A stretch of DNA of 10,534 nt from Candidatus Latescibacterota bacterium (GTDB taxonomy: Bacteria; Latescibacterota; 4484-107; B68-G9). Every line of letters begins with the position of its first letter. Positions within the stretch are counted from its first letter, which is position 1. The position numbers were made by a program, and so were the translations under genes. The DNA lies in contig DTYS01000234.1 in the NCBI GenBank assembly GCA_012961755.1, positions 1-10,534 of the forward strand, given 5' to 3'. The notes under the pieces are model-generated. The model was given only the letters and a program-made list of their open reading frames with translations. It did no database searches and had not been told where the DNA came from. Of the stretch, positions 1 through 6,954 are shown in pieces.

Positions 1-399
1 GCCGAAGGGCGGCTTAAGCCTTTGCTGGGGATGCTTTCGCAGGGGATGAACCTGAAGGAGGCGGCCGAGAAGCTCGGGTTCGAGGTCAAGGAAACCCAAG
101 AGTTCAACAAGGAAGGATACGTCCCGGGCGTAGGGGGGAGGAACTCCTTCGTGGAGGCGGCGTTCACCCTGAAGGAGCCAGGTGAACACTCAGGGATCGT
201 GACCACCGACAGGTCCGCCTACGTCCTGGAGCTTATAAAGCGAACCCCCGCGGACATGGAGGAGTTCCGAAGGGAGAAGGAGGAGATGAGGAGGAAGATG
301 TTGGCCCAGAGGAGGCAGGAGGTTTACACAGCTTGGATGGAGGGGCTAAAGAAAAGAGCTAAAATAAAGGACGAAAGGTACCGGTTCTACCAATTTTAG
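1..399 (+). CDS. Peptidyl-prolyl isomerase of the PpiD/SurA type, C-terminal fragment
   Basis: The reading frame is open from the first base, so the N-terminus lies outside the window and only about 132 residues are visible. The visible part has the pattern of the end of a PpiD/SurA-like chaperone. A segment reading MNLKEAAEKLGFEV is followed by a GVGGRNSFVEAAFTLKEPGE stretch and a VTTDRSAYVLELIKR strand, which resembles the end of a parvulin-type rotamase domain. A charged, helix-rich tail then matches the usual C-terminal helix (EEFRREKEEMRRK onward). Family members sit in the periplasm, usually anchored by one N-terminal helix, and help fold outer-membrane and exported proteins. The anchor and most of the catalytic domain cannot be checked here. 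The TAG stop lies inside an inverted repeat, and the next gene starts 58 bases later behind its own promoter, so the two are probably separate transcription units. Confidence 0.75.
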   Translation, partial: AEGRLKPLLGMLSQGMNLKEAAEKLGFEVKETQEFNKEGYVPGVGGRNSFVEAAFTLKEPGEHSGIVTTDRSAYVLELIKRTPADMEEFRREKEEMRRKMLAQRRQEVYTAWMEGLKKRAKIKDERYRFYQF

Positions 400-404
400 C
401 TCTT
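354..404. repeat. 12-bp perfect inverted repeat across the isomerase stop codon, touching the -35 box
   Basis: AAGAGCTAAAAT (354-365) and ATTTTAGCTCTT (393-404) are perfect reverse complements separated by 27 bases. The right arm contains the TAG stop (397-399) and shares its last two bases with the TTGACA -35 box at 403-408. A smaller GGTA/TACC pair (377-380 and 388-391) lies in the loop. The bases after the right arm are pyrimidine-rich but are not a clean T run, so it is only a weak candidate terminator for the upstream gene. It could instead be a regulator site for the downstream promoter. Confidence 0.5.
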
Positions 405-431
405 GACAATCTTTCTACCTTAGCATATATT
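403..431 (+). promoter_or_regulatory. Sigma70-type promoter of the polysaccharide cluster
   Basis: A consensus -35 hexamer TTGACA (403-408) is followed by exactly 17 bases and a -10 hexamer TATATT (426-431; five of six consensus bases). The region is AT-rich within a GC-rich sequence. Transcription would start near 438, about 20 bases before the GTG start of the exporter gene, with a purine-rich ribosome site AAAGGGGAGG (446-455) in between. This is the best promoter I see on the plus strand and probably drives the genes from 458 onward. Confidence 0.75.
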
Positions 432-457
432 TAAAACCCTAAATTAAAGGGGAGGAA

Positions 458-2551
458 GTGAGGGTCAGCTTAGGTCCGACGCTCATCCTTTTAACCCTCG
501 GTATGGGATGTTTTCCTGGTCGTCCGGAGTTCTCCCCCGTAGTGGGGGGGCCGGTAGGAGGAGTGGGACACTACTTAGGGTTAGGTGTGGGGGACTTCGA
601 CGGGGACGGAAACTTGGACATAGCCGCGGGCAGTACTGTCCCGGGTGGAATATCGGTCTGGGTCTCAGATGGTGCCGGCGGATGGAGGAGGTGGGGAAGT
701 CCCACAGCTCTAGGGGAGGTGCACGGCCTGGCAGTCGGGGATATAGATCACGATGGGCTGGATGACATCGTCGCAAGCACGTGGGGGACGATGGAGGGTG
801 AGGGGATCTGGGTCTGGCTGAGCTGTGGGGACAGGACGTGGAGGGCGGGGGAGAAGCCGACGGACTTCGGTAGGTACGAGGACATAACCCTCGCGGACGT
901 AAACTTGGACGGGAACCTGGACATCGTGGCCGCCAACGCCACCTCAGAGGATGAAGGGGGGGTGCAGGTCTGGCTCGGCGATGGGAAGGGAAGGTGGACG
1001 ACCCAGGCGGGGCCCTGTTACGCGGGGACCTTCAGGGACGTCCTCGTCACCGACTTCGACGGCGACGGCAACCCCGACATAGCGGCCTCGGGATGGGTCG
1101 GGGTGCGGGTATGGTCCGGAGATGGGAAAGGGGGATGGACCTCGGGGGTCCTGGTGGGCGAAGGAAGGTACGGGAGGATGACGGCAGCCGACTTCGACGG
1201 GGACGGTCTTCCAGATATAGCTGTTACAAACTATCTTAAGGGTATCAGGGTATGGCTCGGGGACAGGGGAGGAAGGTGGAGGGAAGGAAGGTGGCCGACG
1301 AAGGAGGGAAACTTTTGGGATGTGGCCTCCCAGGACTTGGACGGGGATGGTTCGCCCGACCTGCTGGCGAGCTCCTTGGAGGGGGAGGGGATAAGGTTTT
1401 GGCTCAACGACGGAGGCGGAGGTTGGAAGGAGGTGAAGGGGAAGTTTCCCTCCCACGGCACGTACCACAGCCTGGTCCTCTCGGACCTGAACGAAGACGG
1501 GAGGATGGATCTGGCGGTGGTCAGCTATGAGGAGGGGGTGAAGGTATGGCTCATATTCGGGCCCGGAGGTCGGAGGACCATATCCGAGGATACCGTCCGC
1601 GCGACCGCATCGCGCGAAAGTCATAAGCGTAAGTCCGAAGGAAATAAAGTGTACACCGAAGTATCAGGGAAGCCGGAGTACCTCGTAGGCCCCGGGGACG
1701 TCCTGGAGATAATATCCTGGGAAGGGGCCACCGAGAGCATATCTACGGCGAGGGTACGGGACGATGGGACCATATCCTATGGGTTCCTGGAGGACATCGA
1801 GGTGGAGGGGCTGACCACGAGGCTGGTGGACAGCTTGCTCACCGAACGATTGAAGGAGTTCGTACAGTCCCCCAGGATAGATGTGAGCGTCAAGGAATAT
1901 CACAGCAAGAAGGTGCTCCTGCTCGGTGCCACGAGGATGGGAGGAAGGGGGCCCGGAGTTTACGTCCTCAAAGGCAAGACCACGGTCCTGGACATCCTCA
2001 TGGAGGCGGGAGGGCCCGCGTCCGATGCGGACCTTCGAAACGTACGGATCACCAGGAAAGGAAGGAGCTTCCGGGTGAACCTATACGACGCGATATTCAA
2101 GGGGGATATGAGCCAGAACGTCGTCCTGGACGCGGGGGACAAGATAGTGATCCCTAAGGTCCCGGAGACGAGGCGAGGAGTGTACGTGTTCGGGGAGGTG
2201 AAGAAGCCGGGCCTCTATTCGTTCTCCGAGGATATGGACCTTCTGACCGCTATATCCGAGGCGGGAGGGTACACCGACGAAGCTGTTCTTAAGAGCGTAG
2301 TCGTGTTCCGAGGTGATCCTTCCAGACCCAGGGCCGTAACGGTGAACTTGGACAGGCTGATAAGGAAGGGGGACCTGGCACAGAACGTCCGCCTCAGAAG
2401 GGGGGATATAGTCTTCGTCCCGAGGACCTTCGTAGGGGATGTGAGCAAGTTCCTCTCCAAGATAAGGGCGGTCCCGGACTTCTTTGGTGCATTTATCTAT
2501 CCGTTAGATACTTACATCAGGGCCAGGACCTTGCACCTTTTCGGGGGGTGA
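458..2551 (+). CDS. Wza-type polysaccharide export lipoprotein with an N-terminal seven-bladed VCBS/FG-GAP propeller
   Basis: Predicted outer-membrane export channel for a capsule or exopolysaccharide, 697 residues, roughly twice a typical Wza. Residues 1-18 form a short signal peptide ending in LGMGC; Cys18 is a candidate lipid-attachment site, though Gly at -3 is atypical for a lipobox. Residues 46-354 hold seven DxDxDGxxD-type loops starting at 46, 95, 147, 199, 245, 293 and 343, each usually followed by a VWLGDG-like strand, as in a calcium-binding propeller. A polar linker (about 371-405) leads to a polysaccharide-export domain (about 407-485, starting YLVGPGDVLEI). Two SLBB domains follow (about 486-566 and 574-655), then a tail (658-697) that may hold the membrane helix. 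GTG 458 is preferred because the in-frame ATG at 503 would destroy the signal peptide. The frame is continuous, so this is a true fusion. It overlaps the kinase start, implying coupled translation. Confidence 0.85.
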   Translation: MRVSLGPTLILLTLGMGCFPGRPEFSPVVGGPVGGVGHYLGLGVGDFDGDGNLDIAAGSTVPGGISVWVSDGAGGWRRWGSPTALGEVHGLAVGDIDHDGLDDIVASTWGTMEGEGIWVWLSCGDRTWRAGEKPTDFGRYEDITLADVNLDGNLDIVAANATSEDEGGVQVWLGDGKGRWTTQAGPCYAGTFRDVLVTDFDGDGNPDIAASGWVGVRVWSGDGKGGWTSGVLVGEGRYGRMTAADFDGDGLPDIAVTNYLKGIRVWLGDRGGRWREGRWPTKEGNFWDVASQDLDGDGSPDLLASSLEGEGIRFWLNDGGGGWKEVKGKFPSHGTYHSLVLSDLNEDGRMDLAVVSYEEGVKVWLIFGPGGRRTISEDTVRATASRESHKRKSEGNKVYTEVSGKPEYLVGPGDVLEIISWEGATESISTARVRDDGTISYGFLEDIEVEGLTTRLVDSLLTERLKEFVQSPRIDVSVKEYHSKKVLLLGATRMGGRGPGVYVLKGKTTVLDILMEAGGPASDADLRNVRITRKGRSFRVNLYDAIFKGDMSQNVVLDAGDKIVIPKVPETRRGVYVFGEVKKPGLYSFSEDMDLLTAISEAGGYTDEAVLKSVVVFRGDPSRPRAVTVNLDRLIRKGDLAQNVRLRRGDIVFVPRTFVGDVSKFLSKIRAVPDFFGAFIYPLDTYIRARTLHLFGG
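593..1519 (+). repeat. Seven tandem VCBS/FG-GAP repeats encoded within the exporter gene
   Basis: Seven copies of about 46-52 codons each begin with a D-x-[DN]-x-D-G-x-x-D loop, for example DFDGDGNLDIAA in the first and DLNEDGRMDLAV in the seventh. All seven keep the aspartate/asparagine pattern that binds calcium in this family. Seven copies match a closed seven-bladed propeller. DNA similarity is visible around the loop codons (gacttcgacggggacgg-like) but low elsewhere, so these are old, diverged repeats. Confidence 0.85.
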
Positions 2552-5313
2552 TGGACATGCCGGAGTACACTTTAAGCCTCAGGGATTACTGGCGCATACT
2601 GAGGAAGAGGAAGGGAGTCGTGTTCTTCACGACTTTGGCCCTCTGCTTTTTCAGCTTCGCGTTCGCCAACATGAGGAAGCCGGTCCCGATGTATTCGGCC
2701 ACCGCCAGCGTAAAGTACGAGAAGACTTATACCTTCACCGGGTTATATCTGGAGACCATAAGTTGGTCCTCGGGCGGACTGGAGACCCAAGCGGCCATAA
2801 TCCGGAGCTATCCCGTCATGGAGAGGGCCGCCAAGAAGCTCGGATACATAGACCCGAATTTGACCTCCGAGCAGATACGGGGCGACGAAAGGCTCATGGA
2901 GATAGTGCTAAGGCTCCAGAGCAAGGTCAGCACCAGAGTGGAAGGTTACACGAACATCATAGACATAACCGCCACGTCCTACAACCCGGACGAAGCCCAA
3001 CGCCTGGCCAACGCTGTGGCCGAGGCTTACAGAGAGTATAACTCGGAGGAAAAGAACAAAAGGATAATAGAGGCCAGAAGGTTCATAGAGCAACAGTTGA
3101 TCAAAAAGAAGGAGGAGCTCAGGAAGGCCGAGGATGCTGTGAGGAAGTTCCGGAAGGAGCATGACCTTATGTCATTGGACAGCAAGACGAAGGAGGTCAT
3201 ATCTGAGCTGAGCAGGGCGAGGTCGGAGTACGAGCGGTTGGAGGAGGACATAAGGGAGATCTCGTCCATGATAGAGCAGTTGAGGTGGAGGGAGCCCCTT
3301 TCTAAGGAGGCCATAGCCTTCTTCGCGGACAGGGTCAGCGGGGCCTTCCGTTCCCTCAACGACCGCCTCGTGAGTCTGAGGGTCCAGAGGGCCACTTTAT
3401 TGAGCGTTTACACCGAGAAGCACCCGAAGGTCAGGCAGGTAGACTTGGAGATAGAAAATGTGTCGGAGAACATGATAGCGGAGCTCGAGGCACAGAAGCG
3501 GACTTTAGAAAGGAGGAGGGAGTTCGTCGCTAGGAAGCTGAAACGTCTGGAGGAGGAGTTCAAGGCCCTGCCACAGGAGGCACAGACTTTGGATAAGCTC
3601 CAGCACGAGGTCGATGTGATAAAGAAGGTTGTGGAGCTTTTAGAATCCAAGTACCAGGAAGCGTTGATCAAGGAATCCGAGAGGGTGGAAGAGGTATCGA
3701 TAGTGAGGCCGGCTCTTAGGCCCAGATATCCGATAAACCCTCCCAAGACCAGGGCAGCAACCTTCGCAGGGGCCGTTATGGGACTTGTACTTGGGGTGGT
3801 CTTCGCCTTCGTCGTGGAATCGCTGGACACCTCCATAGGCACTATAGAGGATGTGGAGAAGTACTTGGGCGTCCCCGTGTTGGGAATAATACCTCATATG
3901 ACGACGGAGGAAATCAAAAGGACCCTCCTGGAGGAATACGTAGGGAAGGACGATGAGGAGGTCCTAAACATGAAGGCCCGCCTGATATCCCACTTCGCCC
4001 CCAAGTCGACCTTAGCCGAGAGCTTCAGGATACTTCGCACCAGCGTACAGTTCAGCGGGCTGGAACAGGGTGTCAGGACCCTCGTAATCACAAGTTCCTC
4101 CCGAGGAGAGGGAAAGACCACCGTGGCCATCAACTTAGCCATAGTCATGGCCCAGGCCGGTAGCCGGGTGCTCCTGGTGGAGGGAGACATGCGCGTCCCC
4201 GTCATCTCCCAGATATTCGGGATAGAGAGGGGTCCGGGGCTTTCGGAGGTAATATTGGGAAGCCACAGGTGGGAGGAGGTCGTAAGGACCGTGACGGACG
4301 TTATGATGGGCAAGATAAAGGCCGAGGACATCTTAGCCGTCCCAGGCATGGACAACCTCCACATAATCACTTGTGGAACTATACCACCTAACCCGGCGGA
4401 GCTCTTTAGCTTCCGGAGAACGGACGAATTTATATCCCAGGTCAGGGAGAGGTACGATGTGGTCATATTCGATTCCCCCCCCGTGCTGCCCGTAACGGAT
4501 ACCATGATCTTAGGTTCCAAGGTCGATGGGGTGGTGATGGTCTCCAGAGTTGGGAAGGTAGGGAGGGGAGCGTTGAAGAGGGCTAAGGTACAGCTCGATG
4601 GGGCGAACGCTAAGGTATTGGGGCTCGTGCCGAACGGGTTGAAGCCCGAGGTGAGCCCAGACTTCCAGGGGTACAAGTACTCCCGTTACTACGGGTACGG
4701 GAAGGAGGAAGTTCCTTGGTGGAAGAGGCCATTCAGGATGCCAGGGTTCCTGTACAAAGGCATTAGGGCAGCCCTTCGGGCCTTCCGCGGGACGATGCTT
4801 TGGCCCATAGTCGTGGCGGTCCTCCCCCTCCTCGCGTTGGGGACAGGGTCCCTCGTTCGTAAGGCCGGATTCCGGACGGTCGTGAGGGAACGCCCGTATG
4901 TGGTGCACCTGTCCTCGTACAGACACCTGAACTTGGCGAATAGGGAGGTCGACCTTCTGAGGAGGAGGGGGTACGACGCCTTCATCGCTCCCACGCGTGT
5001 TCCGGGCAAGGGTCTGTTTTATAGGGTCCTGATCGGGGGCTTCGCGACCGAGGGGGAAGCGAGGAGGTTGGCGAACTACCTCAAGGAGGCCGAAGGGAGG
5101 GAATACGCTGGGGTGTTGAAGCTTCCGTACGCTATCCTCTTCCCTTCGAAGGAGGCCGATAAGCTACGCACGTTAGGCTTCCCCCCTTATCTGGCCGTGG
5201 AGAGATCGCCGGACGGAGGGAGGGGGTATAGGCTACTTCTGGGAGCCTTCGCTGAGGAGGAGGAGGCGAGGACCATGGCCGACAGGTTGGCTGAGGAGGA
5301 ATACGACAACTGA
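2551..5313 (+). CDS. Wzc-like polysaccharide co-polymerase / bacterial tyrosine kinase with C-terminal membrane helix and SPOR-like domains
   Basis: Inner-membrane regulator of polysaccharide chain length and export, 920 residues from ATG 2551. Order: cytoplasmic tail, helix 1 (about 22-40), Wzz-type periplasmic region with long coiled coils (about 160-380), proline-rich PxxP segment (391-398) and helix 2 (402-422). The BY-kinase domain has an ExxRxxR oligomerisation motif (E490, R493, R496), Walker A GEGKTT with K522, Walker A' VLLVEGDMR (540-548; Glu where Asp is usual, D546 kept) and Walker B IFDSPP with D641. A tyrosine cluster (Y708, 710, 713, 714, 716) follows. Most such kinases end there; this one continues with a basic stretch, helix 3 (about 750-769) and one clear plus one degenerate SPOR-like domain (about 782-853 and 860-920). 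The stop of the preceding gene overlaps the start (TGATG). GTG 2548 and ATG 2557 are alternatives; 2557 has the better spacing from the G-rich stretch at 2543-2548. Confidence 0.9.
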   Translation: MDMPEYTLSLRDYWRILRKRKGVVFFTTLALCFFSFAFANMRKPVPMYSATASVKYEKTYTFTGLYLETISWSSGGLETQAAIIRSYPVMERAAKKLGYIDPNLTSEQIRGDERLMEIVLRLQSKVSTRVEGYTNIIDITATSYNPDEAQRLANAVAEAYREYNSEEKNKRIIEARRFIEQQLIKKKEELRKAEDAVRKFRKEHDLMSLDSKTKEVISELSRARSEYERLEEDIREISSMIEQLRWREPLSKEAIAFFADRVSGAFRSLNDRLVSLRVQRATLLSVYTEKHPKVRQVDLEIENVSENMIAELEAQKRTLERRREFVARKLKRLEEEFKALPQEAQTLDKLQHEVDVIKKVVELLESKYQEALIKESERVEEVSIVRPALRPRYPINPPKTRAATFAGAVMGLVLGVVFAFVVESLDTSIGTIEDVEKYLGVPVLGIIPHMTTEEIKRTLLEEYVGKDDEEVLNMKARLISHFAPKSTLAESFRILRTSVQFSGLEQGVRTLVITSSSRGEGKTTVAINLAIVMAQAGSRVLLVEGDMRVPVISQIFGIERGPGLSEVILGSHRWEEVVRTVTDVMMGKIKAEDILAVPGMDNLHIITCGTIPPNPAELFSFRRTDEFISQVRERYDVVIFDSPPVLPVTDTMILGSKVDGVVMVSRVGKVGRGALKRAKVQLDGANAKVLGLVPNGLKPEVSPDFQGYKYSRYYGYGKEEVPWWKRPFRMPGFLYKGIRAALRAFRGTMLWPIVVAVLPLLALGTGSLVRKAGFRTVVRERPYVVHLSSYRHLNLANREVDLLRRRGYDAFIAPTRVPGKGLFYRVLIGGFATEGEARRLANYLKEAEGREYAGVLKLPYAILFPSKEADKLRTLGFPPYLAVERSPDGGRGYRLLLGAFAEEEEARTMADRLAEEEYDN

Positions 5314-5324
5314 AAGGAGGTGAT
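5313..5324 (+). promoter_or_regulatory. Full-length Shine-Dalgarno site that fixes the start of the small membrane protein
   Basis: AAAGGAGGTGAT is complementary over 12 bases to the usual 3' end of bacterial 16S rRNA. It rules out the in-frame GTG at 5320, which lies inside the site, and points to TTG 5329, eight bases after the GGAGG core. It suggests strong translation of this short gene. Confidence 0.85.
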
Positions 5325-5328
5325 AACC

Positions 5329-5532
5329 TTGAGGACCTGGAGGATACTGATGTGGATAGCCGGTGCAGTGGCGTTGGTCAGCCTGATAATCGGGGTAATA
5401 TCCAGGCTGGCCTTCACCCCGATACTCGGGCTCGAAGCCAGGGCGTACCTGGGGTTCACCCAGGCGTGCCTGCTCTTCGCCCTGAACTTCGGGCTGTTGC
5501 AAGTGTTGGGGAAGCTCGAGAAGAAGGCATGA
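5329..5532 (+). CDS. Small two-helix membrane protein of the polysaccharide cluster, unknown function
   Basis: I do not recognise a family. The predicted product is 67 residues from TTG 5329. It has a short basic N-terminus (MRTWR), a hydrophobic helix (about residues 6-25), a turn containing the motif TPILGLEARAYLGF, a second hydrophobic helix (about 41-60) and a charged tail LGKLEKKA. That pattern suggests a small inner-membrane hairpin with both ends in the cytoplasm. It starts 15 bases after the kinase stop and is the last gene before the terminator, so it is co-transcribed with the exporter and kinase. By position it may be an accessory subunit of the kinase or of the polymerase that follows, which is inference only. 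The strong ribosome site argues that it is a real, well-translated gene. Confidence 0.75.
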   Translation: MRTWRILMWIAGAVALVSLIIGVISRLAFTPILGLEARAYLGFTQACLLFALNFGLLQVLGKLEKKA

Positions 5533-5538
5533 GGAGAA

Positions 5539-5571
5539 GGGGGCACACGTTAGTGTGCCCCCGATCTTTTA
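5539..5571 (+). terminator. Intrinsic terminator (or attenuator) inside the polysaccharide cluster
   Basis: A perfect 10-bp stem GGGGGCACAC / GTGTGCCCCC (5539-5548 and 5553-5562) closes a GTTA loop and is followed by the T-rich GATCTTTTA. The T run is short, so read-through is likely. It lies between the small membrane protein and the ligase gene, which starts only 16 bases further on, leaving no room for a separate promoter after it. Confidence 0.75.
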
Positions 5572-5586
5572 TGGGGATGACCCAAT

Positions 5587-6954
5587 ATGCGTACCTCCTC
5601 GGTATTCGCCTTTATCCTCATCTTCACGCTCATTATGGCCGCAGGGGTGACGAGCGTCTCTCCAAAGGTAGCGGTGGCCTTTGGGGTTGGAGTAGCGATA
5701 TTTATAGCCTGCTTCGCAAGTACGGAGGTAGGTTTATATATGCTCATCTTTTCCATGTTGCTCTCCCCAGAGATCGTCATCGGCAGGTTGGGTGGAGGGG
5801 CGGCCTTGGGAAGGGGGGTGACGCTCAGGCTGGACGATTTCCTCCTCCTGCTCGTCGGGTTCAGTTGGTTCGTCCGGACGGCCATATACAAGGAACTGGG
5901 GTTATTCGCGAGGACGCCTCTGAACAGGCCCATACTGTATTATATTGGGGCCTGTGTCCTATCCACCGGTGTGGGGTTCGCGGCGGGACGGGTGGAGTTT
6001 AAGACAGGGTTCTTCTTCGTGCTCAAGTACATAGAGTACTTCGTAATTTACTTCATGGCGGCGAACTTCATATCCGAGAGGAAACACATAAAATATTTTC
6101 TGGTCGCTATATTAGCGACGTGCGCCGTAGTGAGCGTCGTGGGGATCCTTCAGATACCTTCCGGAGGGAGGGTTACAGCTCCGTTCGAAGGGGAGGAAGG
6201 GGAGCCGAACACTTTCGGCGGATACTTGGTGCTCATGCTCTCTGTGGTGGCGGGCTTGTTCCTGACCTCCAAGTCCGGAAGGGAGAAGTCGGCCCTGGCG
6301 GCCTTGATACTCCTGATCGTCGTCCCCTTCCTGGCCACCCGCTCCAGGGGCTCCTATGTGGCGGTCGTACCTATGGTGTTGGCCCTGCTGACCTACAGCG
6401 AGAGGAGGGCGCCGATCGTGGCTACCCTCGTCCTGGTCATGCTCGCATCCCCGTTCGTCCTGCCCAAGAAGGTGATAGACAGGATAATGTACACCTTCAC
6501 CCAAAGGCCCGAGCCGGGTCAGATACGTATAGGGAACATCCACTTGGACACATCGACATCCGCCCGACTCAGAAGTTGGAGGGATGTGCTGGTCCAGGAT
6601 TGGATAAATCACCCCCTTTTGGGCTACGGGGTGACGGGGTACAGGTTCCTAGACGCCCAGTTCCCCCGAGTGCTTATAGAGACGGGGATGGTCGGCCTGG
6701 CGACGTTCGTATGGCTGATATATTCCCTCTTCACGAAGGTGAGGGACATATATCGTAGGGCGAGGGACCCCCTCTTTAAGGGGCTTTCGTTGGGGTTCCT
6801 GGCCGGCCTTATGGCGATGCTCGGACATTCGATAGGATGCAACACGTTCATAATAGTCAGGATCATGGAACCGTTCTGGTTCTTAGCTGCCATGGTTATT
6901 AAGGTTCCCGAGATAGAGAGGACCGAAGTCAAGGAGGAAGCTCTAAGCCGCTAG
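5587..6954 (+). CDS. O-antigen ligase / polymerase family membrane protein (WaaL/Wzy type)
   Basis: Polytopic inner-membrane protein of 455 residues, about ten or more hydrophobic segments, typical length for the family. It would join lipid-linked sugar chains to an acceptor (ligase) or to each other (polymerase) on the periplasmic face. Seen in the sequence: GEPNTFGGYLVLML (205-218), an arginine-bearing RSRGSYVAV (252-260) next to a helix, and a large loop (about 291-365). This loop contains STSARLRSWRDVL and NHPLLGYGVTGYRF (His342), followed by ETGMVGL; together these form the Wzy_C-type signature. Ligases and polymerases cannot be separated by sequence alone. ATG 5587 is the first possible start because an in-frame TGA lies at 5578; a modest ribosome site GGGGATGA (5573-5580) precedes it. 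The last 12 bases overlap the end of uvrA on the other strand. Confidence 0.85.
   Translation: MRTSSVFAFILIFTLIMAAGVTSVSPKVAVAFGVGVAIFIACFASTEVGLYMLIFSMLLSPEIVIGRLGGGAALGRGVTLRLDDFLLLLVGFSWFVRTAIYKELGLFARTPLNRPILYYIGACVLSTGVGFAAGRVEFKTGFFFVLKYIEYFVIYFMAANFISERKHIKYFLVAILATCAVVSVVGILQIPSGGRVTAPFEGEEGEPNTFGGYLVLMLSVVAGLFLTSKSGREKSALAALILLIVVPFLATRSRGSYVAVVPMVLALLTYSERRAPIVATLVLVMLASPFVLPKKVIDRIMYTFTQRPEPGQIRIGNIHLDTSTSARLRSWRDVLVQDWINHPLLGYGVTGYRFLDAQFPRVLIETGMVGLATFVWLIYSLFTKVRDIYRRARDPLFKGLSLGFLAGLMAMLGHSIGCNTFIIVRIMEPFWFLAAMVIKVPEIERTEVKEEALSR

Noticed and set aside
944..1624. Long minus-strand open frame opposite the propeller region (226 codons)
   Set aside because: It is antisense to a well-supported gene, has proline/arginine-rich low-complexity content and no family pattern. 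It is a by-product of GC-rich codon use.
458..2551. Assembly error or frameshift joining a separate propeller gene to a Wza gene
   Set aside because: The frame is continuous across the linker, codon use is uniform, and no second ribosome site or signal peptide is seen before the export domain near 1676.
3894..4676. Minus-strand open frame of 260 codons opposite the kinase domain
   Set aside because: It lies across the intact Walker motifs of the kinase, has no recognisable domain and has no ribosome site of note.
5320..5328. GTG 5320 as the start of the small membrane protein
   Set aside because: The GTG is part of the ribosome-binding sequence itself; TTG 5329 is at the correct distance.
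5352..6002. Plus-strand open frame of 216 codons spanning the terminator
   Set aside because: It crosses the terminator and overlaps both the small membrane protein and the ligase in another frame; its composition is unlike a real protein.
6103..6119. GTCGCTA-TAT-TAGCGAC palindrome inside the ligase gene
   Set aside because: A 7-bp match within a coding helix with no T run and no promoter nearby; probably chance.
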